In this document: in pieces, positions 54,776 through 63,904 of the stretch
Layout: the number at the start of each line of letters is the position of its first letter
Numbering within the stretch: the first letter of the stretch is position 1
Assembly: GCF_011064545.1 (NCBI RefSeq)
Contig: NZ_JAAMFG010000028.1
Location: 124,001-188,000, forward strand
Source: Wenzhouxiangella sp. XN24
GTDB taxonomy: Bacteria > Pseudomonadota > Gammaproteobacteria > Steroidobacterales > XN24
DNA: 64,000 bases
Direction: 5' to 3'
Program-made: the position numbers and the translations under genes
The notes under the pieces: generated by a model
Database searches by the model: none
The model's input: only the letters and a program-made list of their open reading frames with translations
What the model was told of the DNA's origin: nothing

Positions 54776-57700
54776 ACGCGATCCTGGCCAGCCTCGAACG
54801 ACGGCGACTGGTCTTCGCCGCAGTCGCGCTGTTGTCCTTGCTCGGCCTCGTCGCCTGGCTGCACATGGACCGGCAGGAAGATCCTTTCTTTCCCTACCGT
54901 TACGGCCAGGTCCTGGTCAGCTGGCCGGGCGCCGACGCGGAGCAGATCGAGCGCCTCGTGCTCAATCCCCTGCAGGAGGAAATCGCCCAGGTCGACGAGG
55001 TCAACGAACTGCGCGGCGTCGCCCGGCTGGGCTTCGTGCAGGTGATCGTCGGCATGCAACAACAGGTCTACGACACCGATGCCGTCTGGGAGCAGATTCG
55101 CGTCGCCGTGGACCGGGCACAACGCAAGTTTCCCGACGGCGCGGGCCCCGCCGAGGTCCTCGATCGACAGATGGACACCGAGGGCATCGTCCTCGCCGTG
55201 ACCGGATCGGATGACTTGCTCGAACTGCTCGAAGCGGCCCGCAAGTTGCGACGTGAACTGTTCCGGGTCCCCGACATCGCCCGCATCGAGGTCCTTGCCG
55301 ATCCCGGCGAACAGCTCGTGCTCGGCATCGATCCGGCGGTATCCGCCGCATGGGGACTCGACGCCGCATCGCTCGGCGCCCAGCTCGCCGCGCGTAACGT
55401 GACCTTGCCGGGGGGCGCCCTCAGCCGGGATGGCCGCTCTTTCGTCATGCGTCCGCAGTCGCAGTTCCGCAACCTGGAGGAACTGGCCGACACGCCCGTG
55501 CAGCTGCCCTCGGGCGCCCTTCTGCCGCTGCGCGAGGTCGCCACCATCCGCCTCGAGCCGGCGGATCCGCCCACCGAGCGCATGTGGCTCAATGGCCGGC
55601 CGGCGGTCGGCCTGGGAATCGTCATCCCGGAGAACCGGCTCAACGCCGTGCGCTTTGGCGAGCGGGTGCGGGCGCTGATCGACGAAGTGCGCCCGGCCTA
55701 CGCGCCTCTCGAGATCCGGGAGATGTTCTACCAGCCGCGCTGGGTCGAAGAGCGGCTCTCTGAACTGGCGCGCTCGCTGCTGCTCGGCGTCGCAGTGGTG
55801 GTACTGGTGTTGCTCGCTTTCATGGGTCCCCGGCTCGGCTTCACCGTGGCGGCGCTGCTGCCGATGGTCACCCTGTCGTCCATCGCGATCTACGCCATCG
55901 GTGGCGGTGTGCTGCACCAGATGGCCGTCGCGGGACTCGTGATCGCGCTCGGCATGCTCGTCGACAACGCGATCGTCATGGTGGAGAACCTCCAGTGGCA
56001 CCTGGACCAGGGACGCAGCCGCAAGGAGGCAGCGGTGCTCTCGGTGCGGGAGCTCGCGGCGCCGCTGGCGGCGGCAACCGGCACCACGCTCGCCGCATTC
56101 ACGCCGCTGTTGCTGGCGCAGGGCAACACCGCGGATTTCACGCGCGGCATTCCCATCGTGGTGATGCTCGCCCTGGTCGTCAGTTACGTCTATGCGGTGT
56201 TCGCTACGCCGGTCCTCGCCGCATCCACCCTCCGGCCGCGACCCGTCGGGGGACGCGAGCGCCTGCGCGAGTTCGGCGAAGGCGCGGGCCGCCTCGCGAT
56301 TGCACGACCGTGGTCGGTGGTGATGGTCGCCACGGTGCTGGTGGTATTGAGCAGCCTGCTGGCCGGCTTCCTGCCGCGCGACTTCTTTCCCAGCACCGAC
56401 CGCAACCAGCTGGTCGTGGACCTGCGTTTCTCCGAGGGCACCGAGCTCGAATACACCGCGTTACGCGCCAACGCCCTCGCCACGGACCTCGCGGCGCGGC
56501 CCAGCGTGACCGACGTTCATGTCTTCGCCGGCTCCAGTGGCCCGCGCTTCTACTACAACCTCGTGAAGATCCCGCGCTCGCCCCATTTGGCCCGCATCGT
56601 CGCCGTCTCCGAAAGCCGGCACGACCTGCCCGAATTGATGCATTGGGTGCGCGAGCGCGCCGGTGAAACCCTGCCCGATGCGCACGTCATGGCCAGCCGG
56701 CTCGGCCAGGGCCCGCCGGTCGATGCGCCGATCGAGATCCAGGTATTCGCCGAGCGACCGGACGAACTGGTCGCCACGGTCGAGGAAGTGATGCGCCTGC
56801 TGCGGGCCACGCCGGGCGCGATCGACGTGCACAATGATCTCGGCGCAGGGCTCGCGACAGTGGCCATGGAAATCGACGATGCGGCGGCCGCGCGACTCGG
56901 CCTCGCCCGCGCCGACGTGGCAGCCGCGCTCGCAGGCGCCACGCTCGGCAGCCAGTTCTCGACCTGGCGGGCGCAGCGTGAGCCGCTGCCGATGCTGATT
57001 CGTTCGCACCAGGGGCGCGGGTTCCCTTTCGAAGCGCTGGAGGGACTGCCCCTGGCCTTGCCGGACGGCGGCACCGTGCCGCTCGGCCAGGTCGTGCAGA
57101 TGCGCCTCGAATGGCAGCCCGCGGTGATCCGCCAGTGGGATATGCAACGCATGGCCTCGGTGTTGTCGGAGACGGAAGAAGGCACCACCTACGGCGAGGT
57201 CATCGCCGCACTCGATCCGCAGCTGGAGAAGATGGCTCTGCCTCCGGGCGTCAGCCTGGTCTACGGCGGGGCGGCGGCCGAAGCCGGGGACGCCAATTCC
57301 GCGCTGTTTCAGACCCTGCCGATCGGCCTGTTGCTGTTGCTCGTCTTCCTGCTCTACCAGTTCAATTCCTTCCGCCTGCTGGGCATCGTGCTGGTCACCG
57401 TGCCGCTGGCGGTCGTCGGCGTCGTCCCGGGGTTGCTGCTGGCGCGCCAGCCGTTCAGCTTCACTGCGATCCTCGGCGTCGTCGCGCTGGTCGGGATCGT
57501 GGTCAACAATGCGATCGTGCTGATCGACCTCATGCGCCGGCTGGAGCGTGACGGGATGGAGACCGCCAGGGCGGTCGTCATCGCGGTCGGACGTCGTACG
57601 CGACCCATCCTGATGACGACCGCGACAACCGTGGCCGGCCTGCTGCCCCTGACGTTCACGCGTTCCACCCTCTGGCCGCCACTGGCCTGGGCGATCATTT

Positions 57701-57798
57701 CGGGGCTCGTGGCGTCCACGGTCCTGACGCTGGTGGTCATCCCGGCGCTCTACAGGCTCCTGATGCAGCCGCGCGAGGCGTCCGCAGCCACGCCCTAG
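54772..57798 (+). CDS. RND multidrug-type efflux pump, apparent CTG start
   Basis: The 1008-residue product fits an AcrB-type proton-driven pump. Helix 4 has GMLVDNAIVMVENLQWHL, and the C-terminal half has VGIVVNNAIVLIDLMRRL. The first conventional start in frame, TTG 54832, would remove 20 residues and cut into helix 1. In-frame codons from 54661 to 54831 contain no ATG, GTG or TTG. The CTG at 54772 overlaps the MFP stop (CTGA) and gives a normal LNAILASLERRRLVFAAVAL N-terminus. Substrate unknown. Confidence 0.88.
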   Translation: MNAILASLERRRLVFAAVALLSLLGLVAWLHMDRQEDPFFPYRYGQVLVSWPGADAEQIERLVLNPLQEEIAQVDEVNELRGVARLGFVQVIVGMQQQVYDTDAVWEQIRVAVDRAQRKFPDGAGPAEVLDRQMDTEGIVLAVTGSDDLLELLEAARKLRRELFRVPDIARIEVLADPGEQLVLGIDPAVSAAWGLDAASLGAQLAARNVTLPGGALSRDGRSFVMRPQSQFRNLEELADTPVQLPSGALLPLREVATIRLEPADPPTERMWLNGRPAVGLGIVIPENRLNAVRFGERVRALIDEVRPAYAPLEIREMFYQPRWVEERLSELARSLLLGVAVVVLVLLAFMGPRLGFTVAALLPMVTLSSIAIYAIGGGVLHQMAVAGLVIALGMLVDNAIVMVENLQWHLDQGRSRKEAAVLSVRELAAPLAAATGTTLAAFTPLLLAQGNTADFTRGIPIVVMLALVVSYVYAVFATPVLAASTLRPRPVGGRERLREFGEGAGRLAIARPWSVVMVATVLVVLSSLLAGFLPRDFFPSTDRNQLVVDLRFSEGTELEYTALRANALATDLAARPSVTDVHVFAGSSGPRFYYNLVKIPRSPHLARIVAVSESRHDLPELMHWVRERAGETLPDAHVMASRLGQGPPVDAPIEIQVFAERPDELVATVEEVMRLLRATPGAIDVHNDLGAGLATVAMEIDDAAAARLGLARADVAAALAGATLGSQFSTWRAQREPLPMLIRSHQGRGFPFEALEGLPLALPDGGTVPLGQVVQMRLEWQPAVIRQWDMQRMASVLSETEEGTTYGEVIAALDPQLEKMALPPGVSLVYGGAAAEAGDANSALFQTLPIGLLLLLVFLLYQFNSFRLLGIVLVTVPLAVVGVVPGLLLARQPFSFTAILGVVALVGIVVNNAIVLIDLMRRLERDGMETARAVVIAVGRRTRPILMTTATTVAGLLPLTFTRSTLWPPLAWAIISGLVASTVLTLVVIPALYRLLMQPREASAATP

Positions 57799-58925
57799 TG
57801 TTCCGGCAGGCGATAGCCTTTTTCGCGGAACAGCCGCAGGCAGGCCGCGGCCACGCGCGGGTCGTAACGCGTCCCCAGCCCCGACTCGATCTCGACCAGC
57901 GCATTCTCGATCGTCCTGCGCGGCCGATAGGGCCGCGGGCTGGACATGGCCTCGACGACATCCGCGACGCCGATGATGCGTGCCTCTATGAGGATTTCCT
58001 CCCCGCGCAAACCGTCCGGGTAGCCGCTGCCGTCCCAGCGCTCATGATGCTGCAGCACGATATCGGCCAGCGGCCACGAGAAGCGGCTCTTGCGCAGGAT
58101 CTCGTATCCTTGGCGGCTGTGCGTCTTCGCCACTTCCATTTCCATGGGCGTCAGGCGGGCCGGCTTGGCGAGGACTTCGGCGGGAACGGCGAGCTTGCCG
58201 ACGTCATGCACCTGGGCCGCCATCGCGACGCGATCGCGCTGGACGTCATCGAGGTCGAGTTCCGCGGCGATGGCGCAAGCCAGGTCGCGCACGCGCCGTT
58301 CATGGCCCGCGGTGTAAGGATCGCGCATCTCGACGATGGTGCTGACCACGTCGATGGTGGCGAGCATGTTCGCCTCGAGGAACTCGAGATGGCGGGCTTC
58401 GCGTTGCTCGTGGGCCTTGCGCCGCAACAGTCCCCAGGCGCTTTCCGCCAGCAGCCGGACCCGATTCACGTCTTCGTCGGTGTATGCGCTGCGCTTGTTG
58501 CCGACGCCGACGACCATCACGGGCTGGCCATGCTCCAGCACGGGCACCGCCAGGTGCCGGATGAGCGGCGAATGGCCCTCGGGCAGACCGCGCAGGAAAT
58601 CGGCCGCTTCCAGCTCGTTGTGTATGACCGGCTTGCCCTGCCGCACGCAGTCCGCCCAGATCCCGGCGCGATCCAGCGAGTAATGCGACTCGGACTCGAT
58701 CGTGCACTGGGACAGGGTGCGTGCTGACCAGGATGCGAGCCGGATATCCACGCCCTTCTCGACGACGTGCAGATAAGACGTCTTGCTTTCGGTCACCTGC
58801 TCGGCCAGTTCCACCGTGCGCTGGCCGATGCCGTCCTCGTCGAGCGACGCCGCTTCCTCGTGCAACGCGAGCAGGGCGCTGATCAGGACGTAGCGGTCGG
58901 GCGCGGGGTCATTCTGGTCGAACAT
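57795..58925 (-). CDS. GAF/HD-GYP cyclic-di-GMP phosphodiesterase
   Basis: A 376-residue cytoplasmic protein: GAF domain (about 15-170) then HD-GYP (about 185-370). HD pair H240-D241 in VHDVGK and the GYP motif HHERWDGSGYP (293-303) are intact, so it can be expected to hydrolyse c-di-GMP. It is the last gene of a minus-strand operon with a response regulator (overlap TGATG) and a kinase. Its end overlaps the convergent RND gene by 4 bp. Confidence 0.95.
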   Translation of the reverse strand: MFDQNDPAPDRYVLISALLALHEEAASLDEDGIGQRTVELAEQVTESKTSYLHVVEKGVDIRLASWSARTLSQCTIESESHYSLDRAGIWADCVRQGKPVIHNELEAADFLRGLPEGHSPLIRHLAVPVLEHGQPVMVVGVGNKRSAYTDEDVNRVRLLAESAWGLLRRKAHEQREARHLEFLEANMLATIDVVSTIVEMRDPYTAGHERRVRDLACAIAAELDLDDVQRDRVAMAAQVHDVGKLAVPAEVLAKPARLTPMEMEVAKTHSRQGYEILRKSRFSWPLADIVLQHHERWDGSGYPDGLRGEEILIEARIIGVADVVEAMSSPRPYRPRRTIENALVEIESGLGTRYDPRVAAACLRLFREKGYRLPEH

Positions 58926-59308
58926 CAGGAATCCACCTTCACAGGCTCGAGCAAGGCTTCCACGACCGCCCGGAGCGTACCGGGGTCCACCGGCTTGGCG
59001 AGATACGCATTGCAGCCGACCGCCATCGCAAGCCGGCGTTCTTCCGGGAGCGCGCGAGCCGTCACGACCACGATGGGGATTTCACCACAGTCCGGCAAGC
59101 CGCGCAGGTGACGCAGCAGTTCGACCCCGTCCATGTCCGGCAGTCCCAGGTCGAGAACCACAAGGCACGGCCGTGCTTCGCGCATCGCGTCCAGGGCCAT
59201 GCGGCCGTTGTGCGCCTCGCAGATCTCTGCGTCGAAATGGCTCAACAACCAGCGCATAAGGTAACGGTCGTCCGCCCTGTCTTCGACCAGGAGAATGACG
59301 GGACGCAT
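58925..59308 (-). CDS. Single-domain response regulator (CheY-like)
   Basis: A 127-residue receiver with acidic pocket ED-D at residues 9-13, phospho-acceptor Asp53 (VVLDLGLPDMDG), Thr in VVVTARA and Lys105 (AKPVDP). It lacks an output domain, so it works through a partner, probably the HD-GYP protein or kinase encoded beside it. ATG 59308 is chosen because GAGGG lies ten bases ahead; an upstream ATG at 59329 would overlap the kinase stop. Confidence 0.94.
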   Translation of the reverse strand: MRPVILLVEDRADDRYLMRWLLSHFDAEICEAHNGRMALDAMREARPCLVVLDLGLPDMDGVELLRHLRGLPDCGEIPIVVVTARALPEERRLAMAVGCNAYLAKPVDPGTLRAVVEALLEPVKVDS

Positions 59309-59309
59309 G

Positions 59310-62300
59310 TCAGGAAGCCCTCGCAGCATCGAGTCTCACCGTGAAGATACTGCCGCGGCCCGGTTCGCTGTCAACCGAGATGCTGCCGCCCATGGCCTCC
59401 ACGAGCCGCCGGGAGATCGCCAGGCCGAGGCCCGTACCCTCCCGTCCCGAGTCGGTGCGCTTGAGTTGTGAGAAGGGCACGAAAAGCCGTGCCTGCTCCT
59501 GGGCACTGATTCCGAACCCCGTGTCTTCCACCGCGATCTCGACGTGTTCGCCCACGCCCCGGCACTTGACCCGGACCCCTCCGGTATCCGTGTACTTCAC
59601 GGCGTTGCTCAACAGGTTGAGCAACACCTGTTCCAGCCGACGCGGTTCGGCGAGCGCCACACAGGGTTCGATATCGGTCTCCATATAAAGTCCCCGCCCG
59701 GCGGCCTGGGGCCGCAGCGTATCAACGGCACGCAACACCAGGTCCCTGAGCGGTGCCGGCTCGCGAGGCAACATAGCATCCACGGCCTGCAGGCGGGAAA
59801 TATCGAGGATGTCCTCGATGAGCGTAAGCAGGCGCTCGCCCGCATGACGCACGATGGCCAGTTGCTTGCCCTGCTCCTCGTTGACCGTTCCCGGGGCTCC
59901 TGACAACAGGAGGCTGCTGAACCCGATGATGGAATTGAGCGGGGTGCGCAATTCATGCGACATGTTGGCGAGAAACGCCGTCTTGATGCGGTCCGATTCC
60001 TCCGCACGGTCGCGCGCCGCGGATAGTTCCGCGGTGCGCTCGGCCACGCGCAACTCGAGTTCGTCACGCGCCCGGCGGACCGCCTCGGCGGCATCATGGC
60101 GTGAAGTGATGTCCTCCGCCACGCTCAGGATCGTCGGGGTCGAACCGGGAATCAGCGCCGTCGACAGGCTGATATAGACCGGCGACCCGTCGCGGCGGCG
60201 CCGCAGCAGTTCGACGCCCGCGAAGCGCTCGCCGGCCAGCACTTTTTCACGCACGGCAGCGAATTCCGCCTGCGCCTCGGCATCCTCGGGAACGATCGGC
60301 AGCAATCGGCCCCTGACTTCCTCCCGTCGCCAGCCGAATACGCGCTCGGCCGCGGGATTCCACAGTTCGCCGACACGGCCGTCGGGGTCGATATCGTAGA
60401 CCGGGATGGGCGCCGCTTCGACGAGCGTCGACATGCGCTGCGCGACCTCGCGCGCGTGGCGCTCCGCCATTTGGCGTTTCGCGCGCTCCCGGAATCGCGC
60501 CAGCGCGACGGACAGGTCGCGCGCCATGTCGAGCAACAGGTCGAGCGTGTCGCCGGCGAAGAAGTCGGCCTCCCGGGCGAACACCATGAAGCGCCCCTCG
60601 GGCATCATGGGATCCCCGAGGGGCAGGCTGGCGAAGGCGCGCACGTCGTGGCGGAGACAGGCCAGCCGCGTGTTGGCGCTGATCGGCCCGGTCTCAACGT
60701 CGTTGATGACGACGGTGCCATCGGGCGAGGCGTCGCCGCTCAACACGGGAAAGATGCCGCTGCGGGCCTGCAGTTCGAGCAACTCGCCCGCAAGCTCCTG
60801 CGCTTTGGGGCCGGCCGCCGCGACCACCGTCGGCTCGCCGGCGCCGCTGTCGAAACGTGTCACGGCCGCCCGCGAGAACAGACCCCCGGAAACGACGATG
60901 GTACAGGCTGCCGCCAGCACCTCGTCGATCGCTTCTGCACGCGCGATAGCCCGGTTGGTTTCCGACAGGGTCCGGTACAACAGGCTGCGGCGCTGCACTT
61001 CGAGTTCGAGTTGCTTGCGCGGGCCGATATCCCCCACGACACCGATCAGGTACTCGACCTGGCCGCTTTCGGCCCGCACGGCGGAGACGGTCAGGTGCGC
61101 CCACAACGCCTCGCCGTTCTTGCGCCGATAGCGTTTCTCGATCGTGTAGTCGCCCCGCTCCCCGGCCAGCAACGCCTTGCCCAATTGCAGCTCGCGCGGC
61201 AGGTCCTCGGGGAAAGACAGCGACCAGACCTCCATTTCCTGCATTTCCTGGGGCGAATAGCCCAGCAGATCGGCAAAATGCTGGTTCACCATGATGAAGC
61301 GACCGTCGACGGAGACGTGCGCGATGCCCACGGCGCTGTGATCGAAGGTGTTGCGAAATCTCGCTTCGCTCGCCCGCAACTGCTGTTCCGCCATGCGCCG
61401 TTCGGAAATGTCCCGCACGATACTCTGGATGAACTTTTCGCCGTCCACCTCTAAAGTCCGCGCGCTGATCTCCACGGGAAACTCGCCACGCTCCGTGCTG
61501 TGCTGCCAGGTCTCGAAGCGGGAATCGCCGGACTCGAGCGCCTGGACCAGGCCGCGTTCGCCGGCGGCCCGGACCGCCGGCGGACACAGTTCGGGCAACG
61601 TACAGCCGATCAAAGAGTCGCGCGGCCGCCCGTAGGCGCTGACCGCGCGGTCGTTGCAGTTGACGATTCGCCCCGTCGCGTCGCTGAGCAGAACGATGTC
61701 GTTCGCGAATCGACTCAGGTAGGAGAAATGCTGGTCCAGCGCGTCGCGCTCACGCACGACGTTCGCGAGCAGGGCGCGACTGTGGGCCCGCTGCTCCCTG
61801 AACAACATGAGGATCAGCCAGCCGGCGATGGCGATGGCCCCGAGCACGGCGACCTGCGTGGCGGTGATCAACGCCGCGACCCCGGCCACGGCCTGGGTAC
61901 GGTCCATCACGGCTGCGACGATCCATTCCGTGCCGGGGACGCGGGCCAGCGCCAGCATGGCGTGCTGCCCGTCGACGTACTCGCCGAGGTAGCCGCCGCG
62001 TACGCCGCGCCGGTGCTGGGGCGCGCCGTCGAGCGCGGGCGAGGCAGGAAAGACTACGGTGTCTTCGTCGAACCACGGGGTGCCGAAGCCGGGCAACAAC
62101 TCGAGACGGCCGCCATCACCGAGCCGGGCCAGGGCGGCCGCCCCCGCCGCCTCGGGCGCCGGCCAGCGCGCCATGATCTCGTGGAGACTGTTGACGGTGT
62201 TGGTGGCATCCTGCAACAGCATGAGCAGGAAAAACTGTTGTGCGCCAGGGACGCCCGCATCGGCAGTGGCCGCGGTGAACGCCATGTGCAGCCCGGCGCC

Positions 62301-63038
62301 GTCCCCTTCGGTGTGGAAGAAGCCGCGGCTCTCGTCGCGCAGTCGCTTCACAGCCGCAGCGACAAGCGACTCGTCGATCCGGGCGCCCGCTGCCACGACA
62401 GGCACCCCGGCGGTATCCGCGAGAACCAGCCCGTGCTGGCGAAAGCCGAGTTCCAGCCCGTCGGTCCCGATCCGCTCGGTGAGCGCGCCCAACTCGACCT
62501 GCAGCTCGGCCAGGGCGGCCGGATCGCCGTCGCGCGCGGCCGGTGCGAGTGACGTCCAAGCACTATTCCGGGCGATGATCTCCACCATGCCCTGCTTGCG
62601 ATCCAACCAGATCTCGACCTGTCCGGCCTTGAGGTTGGCGACCTGCCGGAGGGTCGCTTCGTGCCGCGCCTCGAGATTCCCGGTCGCCTCGCGCTGCACG
62701 AAATAGCCGACCGCGAGGATCGTCGCCGCCAGCGCAATGAATACGGCCAGCAGGAGCCAGCCATGGGTACGTGGTGCCGCGCCCTCCTCGGGAGCCCGCG
62801 GCGCCACCCTCAACAAGGCATACAGCAGGGAACTCGTGACCAGGATGAAGCCCAGGCCCTTGACGATGTTCATCCCGAGCATTTCTTCGGGCGTCGCCAC
62901 GATGACCGGCAACAACCGGTCCGAGAACACGATCCAGACCCCGCCGAGCACCGCGTAGGATACGGCGATCGCCAGGGCGATGCGCTTCGGCACGGTGATG
63001 TTTCGTGGTCCCCGCGCGGGAGATCCGCCGCTGTTCAC
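59310..63038 (-). CDS. Membrane-bound multi-PAS/GAF sensor histidine kinase
   Basis: A 1242-residue sensor. Three membrane helices (about 19-38, 56-76, 93-113) precede a large periplasmic ligand-binding region (about 115-395, Cache-like) and a fourth helix. Cytoplasmic part: PAS (FANDIVLLSDATGRIV), PAS (FRNTFDHSAVGIAHVS), GAF (LSETNRAIARAEAIDEVL), PAS (LVEAAPIPVYDIDPDG), HisKA with His1028 (MSHELRTPLN) and HATPase with NLLSNAVKYTD, DTGFGIS and GTGLGLAISRRLVEAMGG. GTG 63038 was picked by its GGAAGG; GTG 62993 is possible. First gene of the signalling operon. Confidence 0.9.
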   Translation of the reverse strand: MNSGGSPARGPRNITVPKRIALAIAVSYAVLGGVWIVFSDRLLPVIVATPEEMLGMNIVKGLGFILVTSSLLYALLRVAPRAPEEGAAPRTHGWLLLAVFIALAATILAVGYFVQREATGNLEARHEATLRQVANLKAGQVEIWLDRKQGMVEIIARNSAWTSLAPAARDGDPAALAELQVELGALTERIGTDGLELGFRQHGLVLADTAGVPVVAAGARIDESLVAAAVKRLRDESRGFFHTEGDGAGLHMAFTAATADAGVPGAQQFFLLMLLQDATNTVNSLHEIMARWPAPEAAGAAALARLGDGGRLELLPGFGTPWFDEDTVVFPASPALDGAPQHRRGVRGGYLGEYVDGQHAMLALARVPGTEWIVAAVMDRTQAVAGVAALITATQVAVLGAIAIAGWLILMLFREQRAHSRALLANVVRERDALDQHFSYLSRFANDIVLLSDATGRIVNCNDRAVSAYGRPRDSLIGCTLPELCPPAVRAAGERGLVQALESGDSRFETWQHSTERGEFPVEISARTLEVDGEKFIQSIVRDISERRMAEQQLRASEARFRNTFDHSAVGIAHVSVDGRFIMVNQHFADLLGYSPQEMQEMEVWSLSFPEDLPRELQLGKALLAGERGDYTIEKRYRRKNGEALWAHLTVSAVRAESGQVEYLIGVVGDIGPRKQLELEVQRRSLLYRTLSETNRAIARAEAIDEVLAAACTIVVSGGLFSRAAVTRFDSGAGEPTVVAAAGPKAQELAGELLELQARSGIFPVLSGDASPDGTVVINDVETGPISANTRLACLRHDVRAFASLPLGDPMMPEGRFMVFAREADFFAGDTLDLLLDMARDLSVALARFRERAKRQMAERHAREVAQRMSTLVEAAPIPVYDIDPDGRVGELWNPAAERVFGWRREEVRGRLLPIVPEDAEAQAEFAAVREKVLAGERFAGVELLRRRRDGSPVYISLSTALIPGSTPTILSVAEDITSRHDAAEAVRRARDELELRVAERTAELSAARDRAEESDRIKTAFLANMSHELRTPLNSIIGFSSLLLSGAPGTVNEEQGKQLAIVRHAGERLLTLIEDILDISRLQAVDAMLPREPAPLRDLVLRAVDTLRPQAAGRGLYMETDIEPCVALAEPRRLEQVLLNLLSNAVKYTDTGGVRVKCRGVGEHVEIAVEDTGFGISAQEQARLFVPFSQLKRTDSGREGTGLGLAISRRLVEAMGGSISVDSEPGRGSIFTVRLDAARAS

Positions 63039-63200
63039 GGTTCTTGCTCGCCTTCCTTTCCGACAGATGAGTCGCCCGGCCCCTGAACGGCGCGGCCCCG
63101 GGTCATCCCGCCATTGTGCCGCCAAACGACCGCCTTGTGTGCAATCTATTGCCACGAGCGAGCTGCCTGGAATTTGGCGCGTGACGGACGGGACGGAGAA

Positions 63201-63277
63201 TGGTGGCTACGGGTGGGCTCGAACCACCGACCTCAGCATTATGAGTGCCGCGCTCTGACCAACTGAGCTACGTAGCC
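63201..63277 (-). tRNA. tRNA-Met (CAU), elongator
   Basis: The minus strand from 63277 to 63201 folds as a 77-nt tRNA with encoded 3' CCA. The anticodon loop reads CTCATAA, anticodon CAU. The acceptor GGCTACG and D arm AGCTCAGTTGGTCAGAGC match E. coli elongator tRNA-Met rather than initiator or tRNA-Ile2. Confidence 0.97.
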
Positions 63278-63319
63278 GACGACTAGCGCCAAGGCGGCGC
63301 ATGCAAGGGAGGGCCGGGA

Positions 63320-63348
63320 ATTTTCCTCGCGCCCCGGGGGCCTGTCAA
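63320..63348 (-). promoter_or_regulatory. Sigma-70 promoter of tRNA-Met
   Basis: On the minus strand TTGACA (63348-63343) and GAAAAT (63325-63320) are 17 bp apart. The expected start lies near 63313, about 36 bp before the tRNA. Confidence 0.65.
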
Positions 63349-63361
63349 GGCGAATCCCGAC

Positions 63362-63395
63362 TTGTGCACGCAATTATGCCATGTAAGATGCATCA
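63362..63395 (+). promoter_or_regulatory. nsrR promoter overlapping an NsrR-like site
   Basis: TTGTGC (63362-63367) and TAAGAT (63384-63389) are 16 bp apart. The palindrome GATGCATC (63387-63394), within TAAGATGCATCA, resembles the E. coli NsrR half-site AAGATGCAT and overlaps the -10. Binding there would repress nsrR itself. Confidence 0.65.
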
Positions 63396-63433
63396 ATAGA
63401 GTTCCGCCGCTACCGGCGTGGGGATGCTCAAAT

Positions 63434-63868
63434 ATGCGACTGACGTATTTCACCGATTACGCTTTCCGGGTGCTCATCTATCTCGCCGTGCAACCTGGCC
63501 GGCGCTGCACCATCCGCGAGATCTCCGAAGCTTACGGCATCTCCCGGGCTCACCTCATGAAGGTGGTCAACCTGCTGACACGCGAGGGGCTCGTCATCGC
63601 GCAACGGGGCCCGCACGGCGGGCTCATGCTGGCGTTGCCACCGGAGGAACTGCGTCTCGGCGACGTGGTGCGCAAGACGGAGGACGATCTCGGCCTGGTG
63701 GAATGCTTCCGCCCCGAGAACCAGTGTCGGCTGACTCCGTCCTGTGCGTTGATCCCGGTTCTCGCACGGGCGCTGGACGCCTTCCTCGCAGAACTCGACA
63801 AGCACACACTCGCGGAGCTGGTGCGTGAACCCGTGTCGGTCATGAAACTGCTCGACCTGCGCAGCTAA
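63434..63868 (+). CDS. nsrR: Nitric-oxide-sensing Rrf2 repressor NsrR
   Basis: A 144-residue Rrf2-family regulator close to E. coli NsrR: start MRLTYFTDYAFRVLIYLAV, DNA-binding helix YGISRAHLMKVVN, and three cluster Cys at 91, 98 and 104 (ECFRPENQC, TPSC). NsrR holds an iron-sulfur cluster that NO destroys, releasing genes for NO detoxification. ATG 63434 selected because residues before it are not conserved. No hmp or nitrite gene is in view; the self-site upstream is the only visible target. Confidence 0.93.
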   Translation: MRLTYFTDYAFRVLIYLAVQPGRRCTIREISEAYGISRAHLMKVVNLLTREGLVIAQRGPHGGLMLALPPEELRLGDVVRKTEDDLGLVECFRPENQCRLTPSCALIPVLARALDAFLAELDKHTLAELVREPVSVMKLLDLRS

Positions 63869-63904
63869 GGGAGGAGCCATCGCGCGACCCAGCCGCCACC
63901 CGGC

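Noticed and set aside
62980-63258. A 92-codon frame that runs across the tRNA-Met antisense.
   Set aside because: Its end (WARTTDLSIM) is the usual false translation of tRNA complement.
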